The notes: generated from the sequence alone by a model not told the origin. A stretch of 64,000 nt of DNA from Burkholderia sp. WSM2230 (GCF_000472445.1 NZ_AXAJ01000004.1:62001-126000); one strand, 5' to 3'. Positions 44,175-58,410 are shown, counted from the stretch's first letter. Numbers and translations are program-made.

Positions 44175-44747
44175 TCACTCGCGACCCTGGAGGAGATCGG
44201 CCATGTCGTCCGCATGCTCTTCCTCGACAGCGAGGATCTCTTCGAACAGACGCCGCGTCGTGACGTCTTTCTCGCCGAGATAGCGGATGATCTCGCGATA
44301 GGTGTCGATCGCGATGCGCTCGGCGACCAGGTTCTCGCGAATCATGTCCGTGAGGTTCTCGCCTTCCTTGTACTCGGAATGCGCGCGCGTCTTTAGGCCG
44401 TCCGGCGCGAAGTCCGGCTCGCCGCCAAGCTGCACGATCCGCTCGGCAATGCGGTCGGCGTGTTCCTGCTCTTGTGCGGCGTGCTCCGCGAATTCGGCGG
44501 CCACGGCTTCCGAGTTGATGCCCTTCGCCATGAAGTGATGCCGCTTGTAACGCAGCGTGCAGACGATTTCGGTCGCGAGCGCGTCGTTGAGCAGCTTGAG
44601 CACGGTGTCGCGATCCGCGCCATAGCTCTGCGTGACGGGACCGTCCGACATGTGCTTGCGGGCGTCCTCGCGGATCTTCTGAATGTCCATCACGAACGGG
44701 TCGCTCGAGCCGGATGCCGCGCCCTGCGCGCCAGGTGTGTTCGCCAT
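44175..44747 (-). CDS. Ferritin-like / bacterioferritin-family protein
   Basis: 190 residues, four-helix bundle. Di-iron ligands are visible as E in LATEIVCTLRYKRHHFMAKG, EHAAQEQEHADRIAERI, VAERIAIDTYREII and EILAVEEEHADDMADLL. Such proteins bind or oxidise iron and often protect DNA or enzymes under stress. It lies in a stress-type cluster with DUF1328 proteins and regulators, same strand, AAGGAG-like site upstream. Confidence 0.85.
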   Translation of the reverse strand: MANTPGAQGAASGSSDPFVMDIQKIREDARKHMSDGPVTQSYGADRDTVLKLLNDALATEIVCTLRYKRHHFMAKGINSEAVAAEFAEHAAQEQEHADRIAERIVQLGGEPDFAPDGLKTRAHSEYKEGENLTDMIRENLVAERIAIDTYREIIRYLGEKDVTTRRLFEEILAVEEEHADDMADLLQGRE

Positions 44748-44829
44748 TGAGTTTCTCCTTTATCCGTATTGGGGGAATGGACGCATCGCGAAACGTGCCC
44801 GCGACGCGCCGTTAGCGTCATGTTCAGGT

Positions 44830-44991
44830 CTACGTTCGGAACACGCCAAGCAGCAGCGTGACCACGAACACGACGAGGAAAATATAGAACAGGATCTTCG
44901 CGATTTCGGCCGCGCCCGCCGCGATTCCGGTGAAACCGAACACCGCTGCAATGATGGCGATGACGAAAAAGACGATGGCATAGTGAAGCAT
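44830..44991 (-). CDS. DUF1328 (YtjA-like) small membrane protein, copy 1
   Basis: 53 residues, [20 protein letters not shown] onward, with two hydrophobic helices flanking the conserved [23 protein letters not shown] lies ten bases before the ATG. Small stress-associated inner-membrane proteins of unknown function; often induced with entericidins. Too short for standard length cut-offs. Confidence 0.92.
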   Translation of the reverse strand: MLHYAIVFFVIAIIAAVFGFTGIAAGAAEIAKILFYIFLVVFVVTLLLGVFRT

Positions 44992-45114
44992 GGCAACTCT
45001 CCTTCTTGTTGGTATCCGCGTGAATTCTCGTGCGCTTGCGTTGCGTCAGCGCCGCCTCGCCCTGCCCTTCTTCGGGCGCCCTACAAAGGCAAAAGCGAAA
45101 AGGCAAAAGCGGCG

Positions 45115-45291
45115 CTAATCGACAATTTTTTTCGTCACCACGAAGCCGAGCACGAGGAACACCACGCACAGAATCACAAAGACGACGAACAGGAACTTCG
45201 CGATTGCCGCCGCGCCCGCAGCAATGCCGGTAAAGCCAAGAAGGCCGGCTATCACCGCAATGACGGCGAAAAACAACGCCCACTTCAGCAT
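45115..45291 (-). CDS. DUF1328 (YtjA-like) small membrane protein, copy 2
   Basis: 58 residues, [20 protein letters not shown] onward, the same [17 protein letters not shown] core as copy 1 and a TKKIVD tail. GGAGGAAG precedes the start. The two copies lie in tandem 123 bases apart and differ at many positions, so the duplication is old. The spacer has no further gene. Confidence 0.9.
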   Translation of the reverse strand: MLKWALFFAVIAVIAGLLGFTGIAAGAAAIAKFLFVVFVILCVVFLVLGFVVTKKIVD

Positions 45292-45510
45292 GATGGCTTC
45301 CTCCTGAAACAGTGAATGGGATCAGGGTTCATCCTATCCAGCAGCGGCGGCGGGCGCATTCCGACGCGCTCCGGTTTTCGTGTGAGAATCCGCTTACATT
45401 GGATTACGGCAGCTTTACGCCGCGCGCCTTTGCTGAGGACAGCACTCAGCGCAGTGCTCGCGCGGGCGCGGCGTCGAACGCTACACTGATGCGTATCCAG
45501 GGAGTCGAAC

Positions 45511-47067
45511 TTGTCTAACGTGCACAACGCGCCAGATTTGCCGAACGACGCACCGTATGAAGTACCGCATGAAGCGCCAAGCCGGGCAATGCCAGGCCAG
45601 GCCGCGAACCATGCGCAGCGCGACGCGCAACCGCGCCGCGCCGCCGCGCGCCTGAGCGCATGGATGCGCACCCGCAGCTGGGCAATCGCGATGACCGTGG
45701 CGATCGTAATTACGGTAGGCGGGCTCGTCATTCTGGAAACTGCCCGCGAGCGCATTGCCGCCGAGTACGAGACGGCGCTCGAAGCGCGCGACGTCACCGT
45801 GCAACTGAGCGCGCTGGCAAGCCAGCTATCGCATCTGAGCGCACAGCAAAGCGAGTTTCTTCTGACGAAGCGCGACGACGCCGCCCACGCATTTTGCGCA
45901 ACTGCCGCACGCATCCGCGCAAGCGAAGAGCCGCTGCAGCGCTTTTACCTCAGCCCCAAGGCCGACGGCGCCGAGCTTGCGAGCTTCACGCAGATTCGTG
46001 CGCTGATCGACGCACGAATCAGTGCGGGCGCAGCGGCGTTGCAGCGGGCCGCAATGCATCCACTCGATCTTGCCGCATGCGGGAGCATGAGCGGCGCGCA
46101 AGCTGTCGACGCGGCGTTCGTCGAGAGCACGCTCAGCCTGCTGCGCGACAACGAAGAGCGGCGCGCGCAGCACGCGCTCGCCGCGAGCCGCGCTGACCAG
46201 CGCATCTCGACACTTTGCGCGGCGGGACTCTCGGCGCTCAACATCGTGTTGTTCATTCTGCTGTTCCGCAATCTCGGCATTCAGATTGACAGGCAGGCGC
46301 GCGTGCAGCGTCAGTTGATTACGCAGCAAGGAGAGCTGGATCAACTGGTCAACGAACGCACCCGTCAACTGGAGGCGCTTGGCTGGCATTTGCAGGCCGT
46401 CAGCGAAAACGAAAAGACGCAGCTCGCGCGCGAACTGCATGACGAATTGGGCGCGATTCTCACCGCGAGCAAGATGGACGTCGCGTGGGCAAACCGCAAG
46501 CTGAAGGACAGTGCTCCCGACATCTCGGAGAAGCTTAAGCGCGCGCTCGCCAACCTCGACCAGGGCATTGCGCTCAAGCGCCGCATCATCGAGGACATGC
46601 GTCCCACGGTGCTGGCAAACTTCGGTCTCGTGACCGCGCTGCGCACACTCGCCGACGAAGCCGCGCAGCGCAACAACTGGACGCTGGACCTGCAGCTTCC
46701 AGAAGACGATATTCAACTCGACGAGCAAACGGAAATCGCGCTCTTTCGTGTCGCGCAGGAATCGCTGACGAACGCCGCGAAATATGCGCGTGCGTCGCAG
46801 GTGTCGATCGGTCTGCACATCGGCGAAGGCTTCGTGACTCTCGACATTGCCGACAACGGCGTCGGCATCATGCCGGCCGATCTGAAGCGCACTCACACGC
46901 ACGGTCTGCTCGGCATGCGTCAGCGCGTCGCCGCACATGGCGGGCGCTTCGACATCCGGCGCGGCGTGCCCAACGGTACAGACATTCGTGTCGTCATGCC
47001 GAGCGTGAGCACGGCTGTGCAGCCGGGCAGCGACGCCTCGCCTGCTACGCTGCGAACGCCCATCTGA
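45511..47067 (+). CDS. NarX-like sensor histidine kinase (HisKA_3 type)
   Basis: 518 residues from a TTG preceded by GGGAG. A Pro-rich cytoplasmic tail leads to TM1 (about 52-74), a periplasmic helical region of about 160 residues resembling CHASE3, and TM2 (about 232-252). The dimerisation domain has LARELHDELGAILT with the phospho-acceptor His310, and the ATPase domain reads FRVAQESLTNAAKYA and DNGVGIMPADL. It should phosphorylate the NarL-type regulator on the opposite strand. The signal is unknown. Confidence 0.9.
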   Translation: MSNVHNAPDLPNDAPYEVPHEAPSRAMPGQAANHAQRDAQPRRAAARLSAWMRTRSWAIAMTVAIVITVGGLVILETARERIAAEYETALEARDVTVQLSALASQLSHLSAQQSEFLLTKRDDAAHAFCATAARIRASEEPLQRFYLSPKADGAELASFTQIRALIDARISAGAAALQRAAMHPLDLAACGSMSGAQAVDAAFVESTLSLLRDNEERRAQHALAASRADQRISTLCAAGLSALNIVLFILLFRNLGIQIDRQARVQRQLITQQGELDQLVNERTRQLEALGWHLQAVSENEKTQLARELHDELGAILTASKMDVAWANRKLKDSAPDISEKLKRALANLDQGIALKRRIIEDMRPTVLANFGLVTALRTLADEAAQRNNWTLDLQLPEDDIQLDEQTEIALFRVAQESLTNAAKYARASQVSIGLHIGEGFVTLDIADNGVGIMPADLKRTHTHGLLGMRQRVAAHGGRFDIRRGVPNGTDIRVVMPSVSTAVQPGSDASPATLRTPI

Positions 47068-47285
47068 GCGCGTTGCGAAGCCGCGCAATGCGTCGTTGTA
47101 GGAGTGCGCCGACGCGAACACCAGAGCACACCTACAACAAAATCGCAGCGCAGCCGACAGCGCCGCACACGCCCTTTTTTTACCATGCAATCAGACCGGA
47201 TCGACTGGCGCAAGCCACGGTCGGCAGCTAGCAGAGCCGCTAGCGGGACACGTCAACCGATACCTTCTAGACAAGGAGAACTTCC

Positions 47286-47420
47286 ATGAATCGACTGATC
47301 GCTTTGCTCCTCATTGCAGGCACGGCCGCGCTCGCCGGCTGCAACACGATGGCAGGTGCCGGCCAGGACATCTCCAAGGGCGGCGACGCCCTCACCAATC
47401 AGGCCGAAAAGGCAAAGTAA
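47286..47420 (+). CDS. Entericidin A/B family lipoprotein
   Basis: 44 residues, MNRLIALLLIAGTAALAGCN with a lipobox LAGC (Cys19), then a short Gly/Asp-rich tail ending QAEKAK. Entericidins are small envelope lipoproteins linked to stress and stationary-phase lysis. AAGGAG lies just upstream. A terminator follows 60 bases downstream. Confidence 0.93.
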   Translation: MNRLIALLLIAGTAALAGCNTMAGAGQDISKGGDALTNQAEKAK

Positions 47421-47482
47421 ATCGCTGCTGGTCAAGCCATGTGCCTGTGAGGCGCATGGCGGATCGGCGTGATGCATCATCG

Positions 47483-47516
47483 AGCCCGCTGCGGGAAACC
47501 GCGGCGGGCTTTTTTG
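47483..47516 (+). terminator. Rho-independent terminator after the entericidin gene
   Basis: AGCCCGCTGCGG and CCGCGGCGGGCT pair around a GAAA tetraloop with one T-G mismatch and are followed by five T. Confidence 0.88.
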
Positions 47517-47638
47517 CTGGCTTTGCCGGACGCGAACTGAACGGGTGCGGGATGTTGCGTCGACGCCGCCTGCGCAGCCGACAAGCGGGCATCGTGAGAA
47601 GCGGTCCGCAAAAACAAAGCGGCGACCCACTTGCGTGA

Positions 47639-50914
<3,276 letters not shown>

Positions 50915-50976
50915 CGCGGCGGGCGTGACTGAGTTCGTGCGCGAGCGCTGCTCTCTTTCACGGAGAGCCTCGCGCA

Positions 50977-51906
50977 TCAAGCGAGCCCTTTCTTCCGATA
51001 ATCGAGCCAGAAAGACAATCCCACGCTCACGAGAATCACAACGGTCGCAATCACCGTCGAATGCGTGACCGGCTCCCCGAGCAGCAACGCGCCGAGTGCC
51101 ACGGCCACTACCGGATTCACATACATGCAGCTGCTCGCGATGATCGGGCTCGTGTGCCGGATCAGGAAACCGTACGCGACGTAGGCGGCCATCGTGCCGA
51201 TCAGCATCAGATAAATGAACGCCAGCACCGGCAGGAAATGCACTTCTAGCATCCGTTCGCCCGACACCCACGCGACCATGGTCGACATCGCACCGCCAAG
51301 GCCGATTTGCAGCGACGTCGAGAGAAACAGGTCGGACGGCAGTTTGAGGCGGCTCGCGAGATGAGCGCCGCCCGCCCAGAAGAGCGCGCCGCACAGAATG
51401 GCGAGACTGCCTCCTGCCGATCCGGGCGCGCTGTCACCATGGCTCAGAATCGCTATGCCGACGAGCCCGAGCCCCACCGCGAACCACTCGCCTTTGCCGA
51501 TCTTGCGCCCGGCAACCGCCGCGATCACCGTTGCGAAAAGCGGTACGGTGGCAACCATCACCGCCGCCGTGCCGGTGCCGACCGTGCGCATGCCGTACGC
51601 CAACATGCCGCTCGACAAGCCGACCAGCATCGTGCCGACGAGCCCCGCATTGCAAATCTCCGCGAGGCTCGGCCACACCGGATTGCGGCGCGCAGCAAAC
51701 GCAAACAGCCCCACGCCCGCGAACAGATTGCGCAGGCCCGACATCAGCAAAGGCGGGAACGAGCCGAGCGCGACGTGCACGGCGAGATAGGTCGAGCCCC
51801 ACACCAGATAGACGACACCGAGCGCGAGCGCAATCTGACCGTTGCGCGAGCGCGGCAAACGGAGCGGAAAACCACGCGAAAACCAGCCGGAGAGTTCCTG
51901 CGACAT
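50977..51906 (-). CDS. EamA/DMT family transporter (YedA-like)
   Basis: 309 residues, ten predicted membrane segments in two EamA repeats. VVYLVWGSTYLAVHVAL in the first helix and YVNPVVAVALGALLLGEP near the C-terminus are family hallmarks. It likely exports a small metabolite or amino acid. It converges with fadH, 62 bases apart. Confidence 0.88.
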   Translation of the reverse strand: MSQELSGWFSRGFPLRLPRSRNGQIALALGVVYLVWGSTYLAVHVALGSFPPLLMSGLRNLFAGVGLFAFAARRNPVWPSLAEICNAGLVGTMLVGLSSGMLAYGMRTVGTGTAAVMVATVPLFATVIAAVAGRKIGKGEWFAVGLGLVGIAILSHGDSAPGSAGGSLAILCGALFWAGGAHLASRLKLPSDLFLSTSLQIGLGGAMSTMVAWVSGERMLEVHFLPVLAFIYLMLIGTMAAYVAYGFLIRHTSPIIASSCMYVNPVVAVALGALLLGEPVTHSTVIATVVILVSVGLSFWLDYRKKGLA

Positions 51907-52187
51907 ACCGTCAACCCGCCCACGCCGTTCGGGATTCCCGCTGCGGGGACGGCGGACACCGCATCGGCGATGCGGTCAAACGGGCGAGGCTGGCGGACAT
52001 GATGGTGGAGCGAAGGACGATAGTTGGCTAACAAAGAAAGCCATACGGGAACTGCATAGCCGCGCCGGTCATTCCGGCAGATTCGCGGCTCACGCGCGGA
52101 GAATACGCGGCGCACAGCATCGCATTATGCAGTAAGCGCCCACCGCGCCAGGCGAAAGAATCGTAACTTTTGGTGCGCATGCAACAA
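51907..52187. other. Intergenic region upstream of the EamA gene
   Basis: No ORF with coding character. It holds the EamA promoter on the minus strand, without a clear consensus, and then the terminator of the downstream redox operon. Confidence 0.5.
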
Positions 52188-52217
52188 AAAGCCGGGGCCG
52201 AACGGCACCCCGGCTTT
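52183..52217 (-). terminator. Rho-independent terminator of the redox operon
   Basis: On the minus strand, AAAGCCGGGG and CCCCGGCTTT form a ten-base-pair stem followed by a T-rich tail (TTTTTGTT). It lies about 105 bases behind the MXKDX-protein stop. Confidence 0.85.
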
Positions 52218-52321
52218 CTGCCCTGACACGCGCCGCACCAGGCGGTCTATGCGGTGCGCATGGGGACAACTGCGACGCCGCGCAAGGTTTTGCAACGGCT
52301 CGCCGCGTCCCGCCCGGTTTC

Positions 52322-52552
52322 TCAGTTGCTCATCGCGCCCGACGCCTCGTGCTTCATGCCCATCGCGTCGCCCTTTTTCATCTTGTCGTGCTTCATCGCG
52401 TCTTTTTTCATGTGGTCTTTCGACATGGCGTCTTTCGACATCGCGTCATGCGACATCGAATCGTTGGACATGGCGCCGCTCGCCTGGGCGAACGCGGCGC
52501 CGCCACTGGTCAGAAACGCGACGGCTACTGCGGCGATTGCAAGCTTTTTCAT
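52322..52552 (-). CDS. Methionine-rich MXKDX pentapeptide-repeat exported protein
   Basis: 76 residues. A Sec signal peptide ends after AAFA (residue 22). The mature part is a tandem of five-residue units such as SMSHD, AMSKD, HMKKD and AMKHD, containing ten Met in about 54 residues with many Lys, Asp and His. Matches the MXKDX-repeat family, which includes MrpX, a periplasmic hypochlorite sink reduced by a molybdenum Met-sulfoxide reductase. Its place after such an enzyme supports that role. Last gene of the operon. Confidence 0.9.
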   Translation of the reverse strand: MKKLAIAAVAVAFLTSGGAAFAQASGAMSNDSMSHDAMSKDAMSKDHMKKDAMKHDKMKKGDAMGMKHEASGAMSN

Positions 52553-52665
52553 GGGATCACTCCGTTTGTTGTGGATGAATCGAACCGGCTCCAGCCGGCG
52601 TATTTCCGAAGCTTCTGCCACCCGGGATCGCGCAGGCACAGGGCGCCTGCTGCGATCCGCGCGCG

Positions 52666-53457
52666 TCAGGAGCCTCCGAACCAGTTGTAGCCCTGATCGA
52701 CCCAGTAGCCGCCAGGATACGTGTTGGTGACGAACATCTCGACGATATGCTTCGGATTCTTGTAGCCGAGCTTGGTCGGCATGCGCAGCTTCATCGGGAA
52801 GCCGTATTTCGCGGGTAGTTGCTCGCCGTCGTATGAAAAGGTGAGCAGCGTCTGCGGATGCAGCGCGGTCGGCATGTCGATGCTTTCGTAGTAGTCGTCC
52901 GCGCATTTGAAGCCGACGTACTTCGCGCTCGTATCCGCGCCGATGCGCCGCAGAAAATCGCCGAACGGCGTGCCGCCCCAGCGGCCGATCGCGCTCCATC
53001 CTTCCACGCAGATATGCCGTGTGATCTGCTCGGCGTGCGGCAACGCGTACAGTTCGGACAAGGTCCACACGCGCTGGCCCGTGACGAGGCCGCCAATCTT
53101 CAGCTTGTAGCCGGATGCGTCGACGTGCGGCACTTCGTCGATACCGTAGTACGCATTGAACGGAAACGGCCGCGTAATTTGCGCTTCCGTGTAAGTCGGC
53201 GCGAGCAGCTTCGGGTCGAACAACGCAGCTTGCGCGCGATCGTTCAGGCGCGACACGGCGACGAGAAACCTGTTGACCGATTCGTCGTCGGTGAGCGAAC
53301 AGCCGGTCAGCAGCGACAGGCCGCCGAGCGACAGCAACTGCTTGCCGAACAGACGCCGCGACGGCATGGAAAGCTCACGCCGGGCGTCGATCAGAATCGA
53401 CTCGCGGTCCAGCTTGCCGGCGCGCGCCAGCCGCGATGTTTCAGAGGGCTTGTTCAT
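52666..53457 (-). CDS. Periplasmic molybdopterin oxidoreductase, MsrP/YedY-like
   Basis: 263 residues of the sulfite-oxidase fold. A twin-arginine segment SRRLFGKQLL (residues 33-42) lies within an N-terminal extension, followed by GLSLLTGC. Cys150 in RHICVEGWSAIGRWGG is the expected Mo ligand. The family includes MsrP, which reduces Met sulfoxide in the periplasm using electrons from a heme b membrane partner. A start at Met31 (53367) would put the RR at the very N-terminus and is an alternative. The flanking cytochrome b and Met-rich peptide support this role. Confidence 0.85.
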   Translation of the reverse strand: MNKPSETSRLARAGKLDRESILIDARRELSMPSRRLFGKQLLSLGGLSLLTGCSLTDDESVNRFLVAVSRLNDRAQAALFDPKLLAPTYTEAQITRPFPFNAYYGIDEVPHVDASGYKLKIGGLVTGQRVWTLSELYALPHAEQITRHICVEGWSAIGRWGGTPFGDFLRRIGADTSAKYVGFKCADDYYESIDMPTALHPQTLLTFSYDGEQLPAKYGFPMKLRMPTKLGYKNPKHIVEMFVTNTYPGGYWVDQGYNWFGGS

Positions 53458-53489
53458 GATTCGGTATCCGTAATATTCGAACGTTGCGC

Positions 53490-54128
53490 TCAGCGTCCGC
53501 GCAACATGGCGAGCAGCGAACGCGGCACGAGTGCAACCATCGCGAGGTGCACGACAATGAACGCGGCCATCAGCGCCATCGCGCAGAAATGGACGATGCG
53601 TGCGTTGTCGTAGCCGCCCATCAGTTCGCGCAGCAGCGGAAACTGCACCGACTTCCAGATCGCGAGCCCGGACAGCACCAGCACGATCAGATCAAAAACG
53701 ACGAACAGGTAGGCGAATTTCTGCACCGCGTTGTAGACCCGCAAGTCGGCGTGCGAAAGCTTGCCCGTCAACGCGGCGAGGAAGTCGCGCCATACCGCGC
53801 GCGGCGAAAGCGGCAAAAACTTGCGCACGAAACGCCCGCTTAGCAGGTTCAGCGCGAGATACACCAGACCGTTGAACACCAGCAGCCACATCGCGGCAAA
53901 ATGCCATTGCAGCGCGCCGCCGAGCCAGCCGCCGAGCGTGATTTGGCTCGGAAAGCTGAACGACGCGAAGACCGGCGACGCGTCGTAAATGCGCCAGCCG
54001 GACAGCATCATCACGATGGCCGCGAGCGCGTTCAACCAATGCGTAACGCGCACCCAGAGCGGATGGATCGCTCCGCTCGCGGGCGCGGCCGGCGGCGCGT
54101 TGCCGCGAACGACATCAGGCGTTGCCAT
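53490..54128 (-). CDS. Cytochrome b561-type membrane protein (electron donor)
   Basis: 212 residues from ATG 54128 with CAGGAG upstream; longer frames upstream are rejected. Four membrane segments, with histidines placed for heme b: RVTHWLNALAAIVMMLSG, LQWHFAAMWLLVFNGLVYL and ARIVHFCAMALMAAFIVVHL. Likely passes electrons from the quinone pool to the molybdopterin partner encoded 32 bases downstream, as in MsrPQ-like systems, although it is a b561 rather than an MsrQ homologue. Confidence 0.85.
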   Translation of the reverse strand: MATPDVVRGNAPPAAPASGAIHPLWVRVTHWLNALAAIVMMLSGWRIYDASPVFASFSFPSQITLGGWLGGALQWHFAAMWLLVFNGLVYLALNLLSGRFVRKFLPLSPRAVWRDFLAALTGKLSHADLRVYNAVQKFAYLFVVFDLIVLVLSGLAIWKSVQFPLLRELMGGYDNARIVHFCAMALMAAFIVVHLAMVALVPRSLLAMLRGR

Positions 54129-54157
54129 GGGAATCTCCTGTAATTGACGACGCGCGC

Positions 54158-55021
54158 TCAGGGGCAAAAGGCCAGTTCGGCCACTTGCAGAACGTCGCCG
54201 GTTGCGGCGTTTTCGACGAAGGCGACCACGCCGGACCGGTCGGCGAGAACGTGGTGGTCGCCAATGGCCTCGGCATCGTCGAGACGGATGTCGCGCCGAA
54301 TCTGCGCCGTGCCGCCAACGAGCGGCACAGGCCCGATCCATTGCCGCGCGACTCTTTCGTGATGCAAGGTCGCGCCGCGGTTTTCTCCTGCGCCGACTTG
54401 CGAGCTCAGCGCGTTTTCATACACCGCGACATATGCGTCGAGCCGCGTCGCGGTATCCGCCGCCGCACTGTCGAAGCGGGCGGCGACGTCGAATACGTCG
54501 CCACCCGGCCGCGGCTTTATTTCCAGCGCAACGTTGGCCTTTGCCGGCTCGGCGATCAGCTTGCCGACCCGGCTTTGGAAGCTGTCCGGCTGCGACCAGC
54601 TTCGCAACTCGCGGCCCGCTACGAACACCTCGGGCGTGTAGACCGTGTGGCCGCCGGCAAGATCGGCAAGCATCTGCTGGCGCTCGGTGAAACGATGCTG
54701 CGAAAAGCGATCGGTCCAGCCGAGGCTGTTCCAGTAGTCGACATGCAACGCAAGGGGCACGACGCTCTGCGTGGAACCGCTGTTTTTCCATTGACCGAGC
54801 CACGCATCAGCGGGCGGGCAGCTATTGCAGCCTTCGCTGCTGTAAAGCTCGACGAGCGCAACGCGATGTGCAGGACTGCGCGCGCTGCACATCGCGCTCG
54901 CTGCACTCGCGAGACCGCTCGCGCACAACAGCGCGAGCGCGGTGACGAGTGCGACCGCGCGCTGAAGCGGCTGAAACGGCCGATGCGGCCTACGCGTGCG
55001 GCGCTTGAAGACTGATTGCAT
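54158..55021 (-). CDS. Exported DUF1223 thioredoxin-fold protein
   Basis: 287 residues. A signal peptide ends near ASAASA (residue 43). The thioredoxin-like core begins VALVELYSSEGCNSCPPADAW with a CxxC redox motif, and VYTPEVFVAGRE fits the cis-Pro loop. DUF1223 function is unknown. First gene of the redox operon, 29 bases before the cytochrome gene, preceded by GGAG and a candidate ECF promoter. It may deliver or remove oxidising equivalents in the periplasm. Confidence 0.85.
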   Translation of the reverse strand: MQSVFKRRTRRPHRPFQPLQRAVALVTALALLCASGLASAASAMCSARSPAHRVALVELYSSEGCNSCPPADAWLGQWKNSGSTQSVVPLALHVDYWNSLGWTDRFSQHRFTERQQMLADLAGGHTVYTPEVFVAGRELRSWSQPDSFQSRVGKLIAEPAKANVALEIKPRPGGDVFDVAARFDSAAADTATRLDAYVAVYENALSSQVGAGENRGATLHHERVARQWIGPVPLVGGTAQIRRDIRLDDAEAIGDHHVLADRSGVVAFVENAATGDVLQVAELAFCP

Positions 55022-55047
55022 GACGTGCTCCGATCAGGATCTGCACG

Positions 55048-55076
55048 TTTGTCGAGGCGCGCGGCGGGATATGACA
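55048..55076 (-). promoter_or_regulatory. Candidate ECF-type promoter of the redox operon
   Basis: On the minus strand, TGTCATA (55076-55070) is followed after 15 bases by CGACAAA (55054-55048). The predicted transcript would begin about 20 bases before the DUF1223 ATG. Spacing and form suit extracytoplasmic-function sigma factors; the specific sigma is not known. Confidence 0.35.
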
Positions 55077-55594
55077 CCGCGCTGCAAATTTTTTTCACCT
55101 CGCGTTTGCGGGCCGCCGGGGCGAGTGCTCGCGCCACATCGCCGGTTTCGGACCCACTCCAACACCTACGGCGACGAAAGGTTCGCCAAGGCCCCTGAAA
55201 GACGCCGTGCTAACATGCATCTACCCTTCGCACCGCTTCTGTGCGGTTCTCATCACGCGAATTCGCGCGGCGCGTCGTTCACTCCACTCCATACCTACTG
55301 GCCTTTCATGCGTTTCCCGACCTCCCGCCGCCTCACCCGCTTGCGCCGTTGCCGCGCAACCGGTTGCGCGCGCGTGCAGTTCGCGCCGCGAGGGGCCGGC
55401 CAACGGTTGCGAACGCTTTCGCCAACAACGGCACCGCTTCTCGCCGCCCGGCACCCCGACTGACGCGCTTCGCTCTCTCGCCCGAAGCCGCGTCGTCCCT
55501 CAGGGGACTTTCGGGGCGCCGGGCGATCACATCCTCATGATGTTTTTTGTATAGGAATTGCAGCCGTATTGCAGATCGATTTGGAGCAGCCGCC
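55077..55594. other. Intergenic region between the redox operon and rnk
   Basis: Over 500 bases without a convincing gene. A T-rich TTTTTTGTATAG at about 55542-55553 is a possible -10 area for rnk. Frames in it are short and carry no family signal. Confidence 0.55.
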
Positions 55595-56014
55595 GTGAAA
55601 GCCACCAGAAGGACCAAGCAGTGTTACCTCACCGAACTCGACGTCGCCCGTCTTGAGAAGCACGCCGCTGCGCCTGGCGCGCATGCCCGCTTTCAGGAAA
55701 TGCTCGACGACGTCCTGGAGCGCGCCGTGATCGTCGACTCGCGCGAAATTCCAGCCAACGTGGTGACTATGAACTCGCAGGCCACGCTCGTCGACGAATC
55801 GAGCGGCGAGCACATGACGTGGACCGTCGTCTATCCGCCGGAGGCCGACTTCGCGCACGGCCGCCTGAATGTGTTTTCGCCGGTGGGCCTCGCGCTGCTC
55901 GGCGCGAAGCGCGGCGAGCACATCCGCTTCATGCCGCCAAGCGGCGATGAAAAAGTGCTGAAGCTCGAGAAAATCCTGTATCAGCCCGAAGCGGCCGACG
56001 ACTTCACGCGCTAG
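55595..56014 (+). CDS. rnk: Regulator of nucleoside diphosphate kinase (Rnk), GreA-like C domain
   Basis: 139 residues from GTG 55595, with GGAG at good spacing; a longer frame from 55547 is less likely. The N-terminal coiled-coil-like helix (VARLEKHAAA) and C-terminal FKBP-like GreA domain (VNVFSPVGLALLGAKRGEHI as FSPVGLALLGAKRGEHI) identify the Rnk family. Rnk binds RNA polymerase near the secondary channel. Upstream of the TPP riboswitch on the same strand. Confidence 0.85.
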   Translation: MKATRRTKQCYLTELDVARLEKHAAAPGAHARFQEMLDDVLERAVIVDSREIPANVVTMNSQATLVDESSGEHMTWTVVYPPEADFAHGRLNVFSPVGLALLGAKRGEHIRFMPPSGDEKVLKLEKILYQPEAADDFTR

Positions 56015-56233
56015 GCAAGCCGCGAGAAGGCACGCGCCACCTCTGCTGCGGCGCGTCATGAGTGGCGGCCGCCGTCAATACAAGCATAGTCCGTAAATGG
56101 CGCATGAAAGCCCGCTGCATCACAGCGGCATTCAGGCGCCGAATCTGGCCGCCGCGTCGTGCGCGCGTGCCGCCCAAGGCATCGCGCATGGGTTGCCAAG
56201 CAGCGCCCGGCGGGTGTATCGTGTGCGCTGCTA

Positions 56234-56333
56234 ACGCGGGGGTCCTGCGTCGCACGAGAGTTGGAGGTCCGTGCCACGTGGGTGAGAAATACCCTTTGAA
56301 CCTGATCTGGATAATGCCAGCGCAGGGAAGCGT
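56234..56333 (+). promoter_or_regulatory. TPP riboswitch (thi box) of thiC
   Basis: GGGTGAGAAATACCC and CCTTTGAACCTGATCTGGAT, then AATGCCAGCGCAGGGAA, are the conserved THI element parts, and outer ACGC/GCGT pairs close P1. Thiamine pyrophosphate binding should repress thiC. The 145 bases to the ATG form the expression platform. Confidence 0.95.
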
Positions 56334-56436
56334 ACGGATTTCGCACTCCAGCTCCTCTGCCTCACCCCTCGCGAATTCCGACTACTTCCATCTCGTCTCC
56401 TGCTTAGCGGCCCCACATTGCATGGGACCGGACTAA

Positions 56437-58410
<1,974 letters not shown>

